Below are positions 35,924 to 45,800 of a stretch of 64,000 nt of DNA, piece by piece. The position numbers and the translations under genes were made by a program. The notes below the pieces were generated by a model that saw only the letters and a list, made by a program, of their open reading frames with translations, did no database searches and was not told the DNA's origin. Location: contig NZ_CP098755.1 in the NCBI RefSeq assembly GCF_023746555.1, forward strand, positions 834,001 to 898,000. The letters are read 5' to 3'. The stretch is from Brevibacillus ruminantium. Its GTDB lineage: Bacteria; Bacillota; Bacilli; Brevibacillales; Brevibacillaceae. Every line of letters begins with the position of its first letter. Within the stretch, counting starts at the first letter, position 1.

Positions 35924-38250
35924 TTATGAAATTACTATTAAAATTAGTAAGGGATATCAAACAATCTATCGGGCAATTTATTGCCTTTGTTTTGGTTATC
36001 GCGGTCGGTGCTTTTTTCTATGCGGGGTTAGTCACTTTAAGCGATAATCTGAGTGCGTATACAAATGCTTACTTTCAAGAACATAATGTCAGCGACTTAC
36101 ATGTCTATTACAGTCACCTTTCCAAAAATGATCTGGCTGGATTAAGCGAAATAGAAGGCATCCATAAAATAGAAGGGCGTTATACCTTTGATGCGACACA
36201 AGCCTTTGAAGATTATAAAGCTTCATTAAAAATTCATTCAATCCCTGAAAAAAATGAAATCAATACGCCTACTTTGATCGAGGGGAGTATTCCGTCCAAA
36301 AAGAATGAGATTTTACTGGATTCCCATTACGCCAACGAACATCAGTATCATGTCGGTGATCAAATCAGTATCAGTACGAATGAAAAAAGCTTTGCGTTTA
36401 CCATTAGCGGCTTGGGTGAAAATGTTGAATATGTAAAAAAGAACGAAATCCAAGACCATAAAACGAACGGATTCGCTTATATTGCCGAAGAGGCCCTGCC
36501 TGATATCTTAGGCGGCTTTACCTATAATGAAATCATGATTGATGCGAAAGAAGGGTACGATGTTGACGAATTAGGGAAATCAATTGAAGCGCAATCCAAA
36601 CAACTTACGTATGTAGATCAAGTAAGGAAAGAACGGACTTTCAGTTATTCCAAAATCGATCAAACGATACATAATAATAAAATGATGAGCAGAGTGATAC
36701 CATTCGTTTTCTTTTTAATTGAAGCGCTTATCCTCTTTCTTACCATGTCGAGGATGATCGATTCTCAAAGAAATCAAGTAGGTATTATGAAGGCGTTGGG
36801 TGTAAAAAACAGAAACATCATGCTTCATTACATGGGATACCCTGTGCTGGTAGGGATCATCGGCTCAATCATAGGTTGTGTCATTGCCGCTATCGTATTT
36901 ATTCCATTAATAACTGCGTCGAATGCACGGGCCTACTCTCTGCCTGACATTACATTTTCACTATCTGTTTACTCGGTCATTCCGCCCATCATTGTCTCGA
37001 GTGCTTTTGGACTCCTCGCGTGTTACTTGAGTGGCAGAGCCATATTAAAAGAACGTGCGGCTCAGGCTATGCGTCCGAAACCCCCAAAGAAGATGAAACA
37101 ATTATTGATCGAACGATTTCCGAGTATTTGGAGTCGGATTTCCTACAGTAACAAACTCATTTTGAGAAATATATTTTTACATAAACAAAAAGCTTTAGCC
37201 AGCTCCATTGGTGTTGTGGTAAGCACTATCTTACTAATCACTGCCTTTGGCACGCAAACGGCCTTGTTAAAAGTAGCGAACCAAATTGAAGATGTGAATA
37301 GATATGATTTGCGAGTAGATTATGCGAGGGGAACTTCCCCTGGGACGTTACCACTCCCCGCCGGGATTAAAAATCATTATTATCTATCCACGTTTCTTGT
37401 TGAATTCATACAAGACGATAAAAAAGAAAATGCCACTTTGGTTGTTACGGAAAAAGAAAACAATCTCATTCATTTCTTTGACGAAAATGGCAATCGGATA
37501 TCTTTGGAAGATGATGGAGTGCTGGTACCCAAATCTTACGCTGATAAATATCAGATTGGAGAAGGAAACATCATCAAAATCAATTTCGTTGCACCAGAGC
37601 TTACAAATAAAACAGTAGATATGAAAGTGTTAAAAATATCTACACAGTATTCGAATCCGTCGTTTTATGCCACACCGGCCTATTTAAAGAGCTTTGGCAT
37701 AGACTACAGCCCCGCCTCTCTTTTCGTTGAGGCCAGTAGCTCTACAGATCTTGTCAGCGTCCGTAACTTCTTTGAACAAGATCAACATGTAGATACGATT
37801 GCCGATAAGAGTGATCTAAAAAAATCGGCTCAGTATATTTTGAAACAAAACAGTTTTATCTTTATCATGTTTATCATTTGTGCGGTCATACTCGCCTTTG
37901 GCGCTATCTACACAATATCTTCCATCAACATATATGAAAGGAATCGCGAGCTAGCAACACTGAAGGTATTAGGCTATCAAAAAAATAAAATAAACAGACT
38001 GATCTTTTTTGAAAATATCATACTCACCACATTTGCGGTCATTGTAGCTTTACCGATCAGTGGCTATGTTTATTCAATCGTTGTAAAGGGACTGTCTAGC
38101 AGCCATCAACAAATTCCCGATCAATTAAATATTTTTACTATGTTCGTATCTGTTATGCTTGCATACTTGCTTACCATTCTCGCTAACTTACTACTTAGGA
38201 GAAGAGTCACCAGGATAAATATGATTGAATCCCTAAAAGGGGTAGAATAG
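35917..38250 (+). CDS. FtsX-like ABC permease, MacB type
   Basis: A 777-residue permease that begins inside the last codons of the ATPase gene (AAGGG at 35907-35911 supports ATG 35917; ATG 35926 is an alternative). Membrane helix near residues 17-38 is followed by a large extracytoplasmic domain (about 40-255), then three helices of the first FtsX domain (about 260-390, with MRPKPPKK). After another extracytoplasmic part a second FtsX domain (about 640-770, NSFIFIMFIICAVILAFGAIYTISSINIYERNRELATLKVLG) closes it. The ERxxELATLKVLG motif is a hallmark. Not a transmembrane-ATPase fusion. It likely extrudes or pulls lipid-linked or peptide substrates. Confidence 0.9.
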   Translation: MVIMKLLLKLVRDIKQSIGQFIAFVLVIAVGAFFYAGLVTLSDNLSAYTNAYFQEHNVSDLHVYYSHLSKNDLAGLSEIEGIHKIEGRYTFDATQAFEDYKASLKIHSIPEKNEINTPTLIEGSIPSKKNEILLDSHYANEHQYHVGDQISISTNEKSFAFTISGLGENVEYVKKNEIQDHKTNGFAYIAEEALPDILGGFTYNEIMIDAKEGYDVDELGKSIEAQSKQLTYVDQVRKERTFSYSKIDQTIHNNKMMSRVIPFVFFLIEALILFLTMSRMIDSQRNQVGIMKALGVKNRNIMLHYMGYPVLVGIIGSIIGCVIAAIVFIPLITASNARAYSLPDITFSLSVYSVIPPIIVSSAFGLLACYLSGRAILKERAAQAMRPKPPKKMKQLLIERFPSIWSRISYSNKLILRNIFLHKQKALASSIGVVVSTILLITAFGTQTALLKVANQIEDVNRYDLRVDYARGTSPGTLPLPAGIKNHYYLSTFLVEFIQDDKKENATLVVTEKENNLIHFFDENGNRISLEDDGVLVPKSYADKYQIGEGNIIKINFVAPELTNKTVDMKVLKISTQYSNPSFYATPAYLKSFGIDYSPASLFVEASSSTDLVSVRNFFEQDQHVDTIADKSDLKKSAQYILKQNSFIFIMFIICAVILAFGAIYTISSINIYERNRELATLKVLGYQKNKINRLIFFENIILTTFAVIVALPISGYVYSIVVKGLSSSHQQIPDQLNIFTMFVSVMLAYLLTILANLLLRRRVTRINMIESLKGVE

Positions 38251-38362
38251 AAGGATCCTCATTTTTTGTGAGTATTTTGGGATTGCGTTCTTATAGAATG
38301 GTGTTGGCGTATCTGGCTGTTGGAACATGTTGAAAGTCGAAGGCGGGATCAGGAGGGCGGCG

Positions 38363-41300
38363 ATGCGAAGCTTGCGTTTACAACAGGGAATACGCTTCGG
38401 CTATCGGGCGGCGGGGCTTGCGCTCATCCCGCTGATCTTGTTCGTTCTTTTGATCGCGCTGTACCAATATACCGTTCCAGACCGGACCGCACCAGAAGCA
38501 CGGCAGGGCGTTCTCGATCTGAGCCAGTGGGATTTCGGACAGAAAAGCTTTATTGCGCTCAACGGAGAGTGGAGCTTTTACCCGAATGAACTCTTTAGGC
38601 CGGATGATTTCCGAAATGGACGAACGGGAAACGCGTCTACCTATTCCGCTCAAATTCCGAATGCATGGTACAGCAGCGTTCCTATCGACAAAGCAAGCCA
38701 GACGACATACGGAACCTATCGGTTAATCGTGAAGCTGCCCGAGACTGGGGGCCAGTATGGATTCCGGGTGTCGAACATTCACTCGTCCCACCGCCTTTAC
38801 GTGAACGGCCTCCTGCTTGGCAATGGAGGCAACCCGACCACCGCCGCCAACCATGATTACCAGACTGAAAACAAACCTTACAGCACGTTCGCCTGGGTAC
38901 AAGGGCCGGAGATGGAAATCATCCTGCAGGTGGCCAATTTCACCCTGTCGAATGGCGGTGGCTTCGAGGATTTGTACTTCGGCTCACAGGCCGATATTTC
39001 AAGGTTAGACCAAATTCTGTTTGCCTTCGAATTTTTCGGTCTGTTTATCCTGCTTCTGTTTGGCGGGTACCACCTGAGCATTTACGTCATGCGTCTGAAA
39101 GACAAGGCGTACCTTTACAGCGGACTGTACTTTCTGACCTTGATGGTGCTCGTCGTGCTGGATGGCGACAAACTATTGCTGCAGCTCGTGCCGGGCATAT
39201 CAAATGAATTTTATCGCAAAATGTATAATCTCGGCGGATTCTCTAATATTGCTGTACTTGGGATCTTCCTCCATCATCTGGACGGCAAGCTGCTGACACG
39301 CAGGCATCTTGCCCTGCTTCTTTCGCCGATCACTCTTTATTTGGGAACCGTCCTTGTGCTGCCTTACGAGGTATACTCCAAGATTGGCAATTTGCCTTGG
39401 GAGTACGTTACGCTGGTGGTCGCTTTCTATTTATACCGAGCCGTCAGACTTGGCTTGAAAAAGGACGGACAACTGAAGCACAAGGAATCCTTTTTGGTGG
39501 TTGGCATGCTGATCTCCGTCACCATGATCCTGCTGGTCGGATTCTTCTATTCGCTCGGTCTGGTTCAAACCGACATGGGACGGCGGATGGCCTTTCTTGC
39601 CGTCATTATGTTCATGAATGCACTGCTCGCACTGCGTCTGACCTCTGCAACAGAGCAGACCGAGAAGTTGACAGAGCAGTTGCTTGTTCGCGACAAGCTG
39701 AAGGACGAATTTCTGGCGAATACCTCGCATGAGTTGAAAACGCCGCTGCACGGTATCCAGAACATCGCTTCCTATTTACTCGACGGCAAAGCTGGCACGT
39801 TATCCGAGAGGCAGCGGACAGAGCTGTCGCTCATTTACGATACGTCGACCAAGCTGTCTGCGCTCGTGAACGATCTGATTGATGTTGTCCGGTTGAAGCA
39901 TGGCGATCTGCTGCTAGGCCAGACAGCGGTGGATCTTCGCGTCGCCGCCGAGACGGCGTTTCAAGTGCTGGAATTCGAACTGATGGGCAAGGATGTGCGT
40001 TGGGAGAACCGTATTCCGCCCGGCACAATGGCTGCTGCGGATGAGAATCGGGTACGGCAGGTGCTGTATAACCTGATTCACAATGCCATGAAACATACGA
40101 AAAACGGGTATATCGAAATCAGTGCTGTAGTGGCGGAAAGCCAAGTGGCCGTATCGGTCGAGGATACGGGGGTTGGCATAGCACCGGAAATCCATGAAGC
40201 GATTTTCGGCTACTTCGAGCAAGTGGATCAGGTCGTGCCTAACGATGGCTATACCGGGATGGGGTTCGGTCTATACATCAGCCGGAAACTGATTGAGAGA
40301 ATGGGCGGTCGTATTTTTGTTGAGCGGTCCGAGCCAGGACAAGGCACGCGAATGACCTTTATCCTGCCGATTGCTCAAGGAGGCACTGATGAAACCGCCG
40401 CACCATCGTTGTTATCATCAGTAGCTGGGAGCAGGATGACCTCCGCGCTCCAGATGCCCCTGGACATCATCGATCCGATGCGGCAGAACACCGTACTTGT
40501 TGTCGACGACGAAGCGTCCAATGTGAGGATTTTGCTCAACTTGCTGGGCGACGAGTATAACGTTTTGACGGCTTTTTCCGCCAAGGAGGCGCTTCAAAAG
40601 CTGGAGGCCTACCCGCGCGTCGATCTGATGATTGTGGATGTCATGATGCCCGAAATCTCGGGTATCGACTTGTGTCAGGCCGTGCGAGAAACGCGTTCCG
40701 TGCTTGAACTGCCAGTCCTTTTCGCCACGGTGAAGGATTCCTTGTACGATATCGAGCTTTGCTTCCGAGCCGGAGGAAACGACTTCATCGCCAAGCCATT
40801 CGATGCGAAGACGTTAACCGCGCGAGTTCGGACGTTATTGTCGATGAAAACCTCGATGGATCAAGCTATGCGAAACGAGATCGCTTTTCTTCAAGCGCAG
40901 ATCAAGCCGCATTTTCTGTACAATGCGATCAGCAGCATCGTTTCTTTCTGTTACACGGATGGAGAGAAAGCAGCTTACCTTCTCTCTATGCTGAGCCGCT
41001 ATTTGCGAACAGTGTTTCAGCGAGAACTTCACGCGCCATATGTGCCGCTAAACGTAGAACTGGAACTGATTCGGGCTTATGTGGAGATTGAGAAGGCGCG
41101 GTTTGGCGATCGCTTATCCTTCAAACTGCAGCAGGATTCCGGGTTGGAATCGGTCGTCATCCCTTCTTTCACAATCCAGCCATTCGTTGAGAATGCGATT
41201 CGGCATGGCATTTTTGAAAAGGAAGGCACTGGAACCGTGGCGTTATCAATTACGGACGGAAACGGGTATATCCGGTTCGAAATTGTCGACGATGGCGTTG

Positions 41301-41494
41301 GCATGGCAGATGATGTCCTGTACCAGTTGAATGCAGGCGAACGACCGGATGGTTCCGGCATTGGAATGACCAATGTCCGCAAACGGCTGATGTCCTTGCC
41401 AGGTGCGAGCGTATCTATTGATTCAGCCCTGGAGAAAGGAACAAAGGTCGTCGTTTATTTGCCAAAACGAGAGGCGGCGAATGCGACAGGCTAG
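38363..41494 (+). CDS. Giant hybrid sensor kinase: 7TM-type sensor, HisKA/HATPase, receiver, and LytS-type kinase module
   Basis: About 1043 residues. A membrane anchor near the N-terminus and a galactose-binding-like outer domain (FIALNGEWSFYPNEL...) precede seven-helix-type membrane segments (about 215-420). Kinase module 1 has SHELKTPLHG with H456, N-box LYNLIHNAMKH and G-boxes DTGVGIAP and GMGFGLYISR. A receiver domain follows with D759 (LMIVDVMMPE). The last part is a second kinase of the LytS type, QIKPHFLYNAISSI with H850, and its own ATPase motifs DDGVGMA and GSGIGMTNVRKRL. GGAGGG at 38352-38357 supports ATG 38363 over 38327. The next gene is its likely response regulator. The signal it senses is not evident. 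Confidence 0.9.
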   Translation: MRSLRLQQGIRFGYRAAGLALIPLILFVLLIALYQYTVPDRTAPEARQGVLDLSQWDFGQKSFIALNGEWSFYPNELFRPDDFRNGRTGNASTYSAQIPNAWYSSVPIDKASQTTYGTYRLIVKLPETGGQYGFRVSNIHSSHRLYVNGLLLGNGGNPTTAANHDYQTENKPYSTFAWVQGPEMEIILQVANFTLSNGGGFEDLYFGSQADISRLDQILFAFEFFGLFILLLFGGYHLSIYVMRLKDKAYLYSGLYFLTLMVLVVLDGDKLLLQLVPGISNEFYRKMYNLGGFSNIAVLGIFLHHLDGKLLTRRHLALLLSPITLYLGTVLVLPYEVYSKIGNLPWEYVTLVVAFYLYRAVRLGLKKDGQLKHKESFLVVGMLISVTMILLVGFFYSLGLVQTDMGRRMAFLAVIMFMNALLALRLTSATEQTEKLTEQLLVRDKLKDEFLANTSHELKTPLHGIQNIASYLLDGKAGTLSERQRTELSLIYDTSTKLSALVNDLIDVVRLKHGDLLLGQTAVDLRVAAETAFQVLEFELMGKDVRWENRIPPGTMAAADENRVRQVLYNLIHNAMKHTKNGYIEISAVVAESQVAVSVEDTGVGIAPEIHEAIFGYFEQVDQVVPNDGYTGMGFGLYISRKLIERMGGRIFVERSEPGQGTRMTFILPIAQGGTDETAAPSLLSSVAGSRMTSALQMPLDIIDPMRQNTVLVVDDEASNVRILLNLLGDEYNVLTAFSAKEALQKLEAYPRVDLMIVDVMMPEISGIDLCQAVRETRSVLELPVLFATVKDSLYDIELCFRAGGNDFIAKPFDAKTLTARVRTLLSMKTSMDQAMRNEIAFLQAQIKPHFLYNAISSIVSFCYTDGEKAAYLLSMLSRYLRTVFQRELHAPYVPLNVELELIRAYVEIEKARFGDRLSFKLQQDSGLESVVIPSFTIQPFVENAIRHGIFEKEGTGTVALSITDGNGYIRFEIVDDGVGMADDVLYQLNAGERPDGSGIGMTNVRKRLMSLPGASVSIDSALEKGTKVVVYLPKREAANATG

Positions 41495-41536
41495 CTTCTG
41501 CCTTGTTGCAAATGGTTGCCTTTGGGGGGAGTGCAC

Positions 41537-42676
41537 TTGCTGCGTGTCATGATTGTGGAAGACGAGCAACCGATTTTGGATCTGATGGAGAGACTTGTCG
41601 GTGAGCATCCGCTCTTGCAAGTCGCCGGCGCGTTCACCAGTCCGATTGCCGCGCTGGATCGCCATGCGGAGCTGAAACCTGACGCCGTGTTTCTCGATAT
41701 CGAGATGCCAAAAATGGGCGGCATCCAGCTCGCAGAGAAGCTGAAAGAGCAAAATGAGGAGCTTCAGGTCGTATTCACAACGGCGTATCCGGATTATGCG
41801 GTGGATGCTTTCCGTGTCCATGCTGTCGATTATTTGCTGAAGCCGGTCACTTCGGAGGATCTGGAACGGGTAGCGGCAAGGTTACTGAAGCTTCACGTCA
41901 TGCGTTCGGCGCTTCGACCCGCAGTCGCGGCGGATCAGGAACCGATCGCGCGCTGCTTCGGCACATTTGAAACGAGGGGCTCGAACGGAAGCTTGATCAA
42001 CTGGCCGACTCGTAAGACAGAAGAACTGTTTGCTTATTTGCTGGCGTATCCGAACCGGCTTGTTGGACAATGGCACTTGGCCGACCTGCTCTGGCCGGAT
42101 CTGGATGAAGATCGTGCGCTCCATAATGTGCACAATTCGGTTTACCGGTTGAAAAAAGCGTTGAAGGATGCAGGCGTGAGCTTGGATTTATCGAACAGCA
42201 ATGACGGATACCGTCTGCAGCTATCTCCCGATTTCTCTGATTTGGAACGTTTCCGGGACTTCATGAACCGTACGGCGGAGATCGATGAGCGGAATACGGC
42301 GGAAGCCGCCAAACTGCTGAGGTCGCATGCCGGTTCCTTGTACGGGGGCAAGGATTATAGCTGGAGCGCGGGTCTGGCTGCCGAGATTGCGACGAAGCAA
42401 GCAGGTCTTGCCCGTATGTTGACCGCCTACTATCGGCGAATCGGGAACCGTTCGGCAGCGAAGGAGACGCTGCGCGTCTATTTGCTGCATGCCCCGCTAG
42501 ATGAGGAAATAACTGGCGAGCTCCTTCGTCTGTATGCCGAAGATGGGGAGGCCGGTTCTTTTCGCGCCCAATATGAGCAGTATGTTAGAGGGTTGGAAGA
42601 GGAACTTGGCGCAGCGCCTGCGGAGGAGATCCGCAAGCTGGCGGCAGCATTCGTACACAAAGCGACGGAAGCGTAG
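41537..42676 (+). CDS. Response regulator with SARP-type DNA-binding and BTAD domains
   Basis: A 379-residue regulator. The receiver domain has D54 (DAVFLDIEMPKMGG) and lysine in DYLLKPVTSED. An OmpR-type winged helix (about 140-225, KTEELFAYLLAYPNRLVGQWHLADLLWPD) and a bacterial transcriptional activation domain (about 230-375) follow, the layout of SARP-like activators. I prefer TTG 41537, which sits 5 nt after GGGGGGAG (41524-41530); an ATG at 41516 has no such site. The gene starts 42 bp after the kinase. The following terminator and large surface protein suggest a regulatory target, but that is inference. Confidence 0.88.
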   Translation: MLRVMIVEDEQPILDLMERLVGEHPLLQVAGAFTSPIAALDRHAELKPDAVFLDIEMPKMGGIQLAEKLKEQNEELQVVFTTAYPDYAVDAFRVHAVDYLLKPVTSEDLERVAARLLKLHVMRSALRPAVAADQEPIARCFGTFETRGSNGSLINWPTRKTEELFAYLLAYPNRLVGQWHLADLLWPDLDEDRALHNVHNSVYRLKKALKDAGVSLDLSNSNDGYRLQLSPDFSDLERFRDFMNRTAEIDERNTAEAAKLLRSHAGSLYGGKDYSWSAGLAAEIATKQAGLARMLTAYYRRIGNRSAAKETLRVYLLHAPLDEEITGELLRLYAEDGEAGSFRAQYEQYVRGLEEELGAAPAEEIRKLAAAFVHKATEA

Positions 42677-42712
42677 CAGATGATTCATCGCTTATTAACT
42701 TAACAGGTGAAA

Positions 42713-42756
42713 AAGAGAGATTCTCGCAGTTTACAGAAGAGAATCTCTCTTTTTTA
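42713..42756 (+). terminator. Rho-independent terminator after the two-component pair
   Basis: AAGAGAGATTCTC (42713-42725) pairs with its complement GAGAATCTCTCTT (42739-42751) and a T tail follows. Confidence 0.9.
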
Positions 42757-42860
42757 TGACCATTTTTACAGCTCCACGCCTTGGGAGTATTTTGGGAGGA
42801 CGGTTTGATATGTTGTCGTTATCTATCAAATTTTGACAGGAAAGCAAGGTGGTTCATAGG

Positions 42861-45800
42861 ATGAAAGAGAAGACTCGATCGTTTACTCGCTTTCTTAGTA
42901 TGATGCTCTTGACATTTTTGTTGTTAGCCGATACCAGTGGCTACGGGAAATGGGTCAAAATTGTGCGGGCGGCTGAAAGTTGGGAAAGCAAAGAAACACG
43001 TACAACAGATGCTCTGAACAAGGTGGCCCATCACGGCGGGACCTGGCTGACAGTGGGCAACAATGGAGCGATTCGCAAATCGACCGATGAGGAGAACTGG
43101 AACATACGCGGAAGCCTTAGCATCACGGAACACCTGAACGATGTGACCAACGCACTCGATACCTGGGTGACAGTCGGCAGATTCGGTGCACTGTACTTCT
43201 CCACTGACGATGGGGATTCGTGGAAAACGGGAGACAGCGGTGTTAGCTTCGACCTGAGGGCAATCACAAGCAGTGACGACATGTTTGTGGCGGTAGGAGA
43301 AAGCGGTACCATCCTTTACTCATTAGATGGGCAGGTCTGGGCATCAACAAAATTATCAAATGACATGTATTTTCCACCCGCCATACTAAGCGACATTGCT
43401 TACGGTGGCGGAAAATTTGTGGCGGTAGGGAATGACGGCTATAACGACGGCGAGATTTATTCGTCTCCTGACGGAAGGAAATGGCAGAAGAGTTCCAATG
43501 TCCCGGGTATACCGCTTGGGATTACATATGGTGACGGTAAGTTCATCGCTGTGGGCAACGGGGGTGCGATCCTCTATTCGGAGGATGGCGTGACGTGGGA
43601 GAGGCAGACGTCGCCAACCGATTCGACTGTTGTACTAAATGGTGTCACATATGAACAAGGTCATTTTACAGCCGTCGGCTCATCAGGCACCGTCATCCAT
43701 TCTGCTGACGGGAAGATATGGGAGGCTGAGACCTCAGGAATTTCGACGAACCTCCACCATATCGCCTTTGCCAACAATAAGTATATAGCGGTTGGGGAAG
43801 GAGGCAGATTGTATGTGCAGAACGCCTCTGTATTGACCAATGCAGCAGCACCAAATATCGACACGCAGCCGATGGACCACACAGGAAACGTGGGAGACAG
43901 CGTGTCCTTGAGCATCGGGGCTACGGTAAATGACGGCGGAACACTGAGCTACCAATGGTACAGGAATACGATAAGCAGTAACAGCGGCGGCACAGCGATC
44001 AATGGTGCGACAGACGCAACGTACATCGCGCCCACAGGAGCGGCGGGCACGACCTACTACTATGTCGTCGTGACGAACACGAACAGCCAGGCGACGGGCA
44101 GCAAGATAGCCACGACAACCAGCGATGTGGCCAGCGTCGAAGTAAATGCGCTCGCCAACGCCTTTACGGTAACCTATAACGGCAACGGTGCAACATCCGG
44201 CAGCGTGCCGATCGACAGCAATGAATATGAGGAAGGAACGACGGTCACCGTGCTTCGCAACAGCGGCGATCTGTCGAAGGAAGACTACACTTTCGCGGGG
44301 TGGAACACGCAGGCGGATGGCGGCGGAACGAGGTACGCCCCAGGAGACACGTTCCCGATGGGCACGGAGGATGTGACACTGTATGCGATGTGGACAGCGA
44401 AATTTGCGGGTGGAGACGGATCGGCAGGTTCCCCTTTCGAAATTCAAACGGTTGATCAACTGAGTCGTGTAAGGAACGCATTGAGCGCTTCTTATAAGCT
44501 GATCGCGGATATTGATTTAACCGAATATCTCTCCGATGGTGGCGAAGGATATAACGGCGGCGCGGGCTGGGTGCCGATTGGAACGGCAGGCGCACCGTTT
44601 ACCGGAACTTTCGACGGGAACGGAAAGGTGATTACGGGGTTACGTATTAATCGACCTGCCGCAGATAACCAAGGGTTATTTGGATATACGGCACACAATG
44701 CCGAACTTCAGGATGTTGGTTTCACTGGAGCGGACGTAACCGGTAACAATGGTGTTGGCGCTCTCGTCGGCAATAACAACGGTTCGATTACGAATTCCTG
44801 GGTTTCCGGAACGGTAGCCGGCAACTTTGCTGTCGGAGGGCTTGCGGGATACAATTACGGATCAATCTCTAACTCCTCCGCGACAACCGAATTAACTGGC
44901 AATGGTCAAAATGTAGGTGGGCTGGTAGGTGAGAATTCTTCGGTTATTGCCGACTCCTATTCCGAAGGTGCAGTCACAGGCAGCAGCGATGTTGGCGGGC
45001 TTGTCGGTAAAAATAATGGGACTATTCAGCACTCCCATGCTACAGGGGTAGTAACGAGCACCCAATACGGGGCCGGCGGGCTGGTTGGTTACAATAACGG
45101 AGGTATCATATCAGACACTTATGCGACAGGACCAGTAAAGAGTCAGGGCATTGGCGATAATGTCGGCGGACTGATCGGCGCCAATGACTACAACGGCGCC
45201 ATCTCCAAATCCTATGCAACAGGAACAGTCGAGGGCAATAAACATGCAGGCGGGCTGGTCGGGTACAACTACGGCTCCATTCTGGAATCCAATGCTTCAG
45301 GTGCAGTTCAAGCTGTAGATGAAGTCGGCGGGTTAGCGGGTCGGAGTAACAAAGCCAGTTCGATTCAACTATCCTTTGCGACGGGCGAAGTAACTGGGCG
45401 TTATTATGTCGGTGGGTTGGTTGGGATGAATGAAGGTTACATAGGAGACGCCTATGCGACAGGTTCGGTAACAGGTGACCAAGTCGTTGGCGGATTGGTG
45501 GGGGTACATGATTCCGAAAGGATTGTGGACACCTATGCGACCGGAGCGGTGGTTGCAAACATGACGAGATCTGGCGTTGGCGGACTTGTGGGGATAAATA
45601 ACTCTACCGTTATCGAATCCTATTATGATAAGGAAACAACAGGGCAAACGGATGAAGGAAAAGGGGAAGGCAAACGTACAGATGAGATGTGGCAGAAAAG
45701 TACCTATGTCGGATGGAATTTCTCCTCAATATGGAGCATCCGCGAAGGAATAAACAACGGTTATCCTTATTTTTTTCGTGTTTATCCGTTCTTTACGGTT

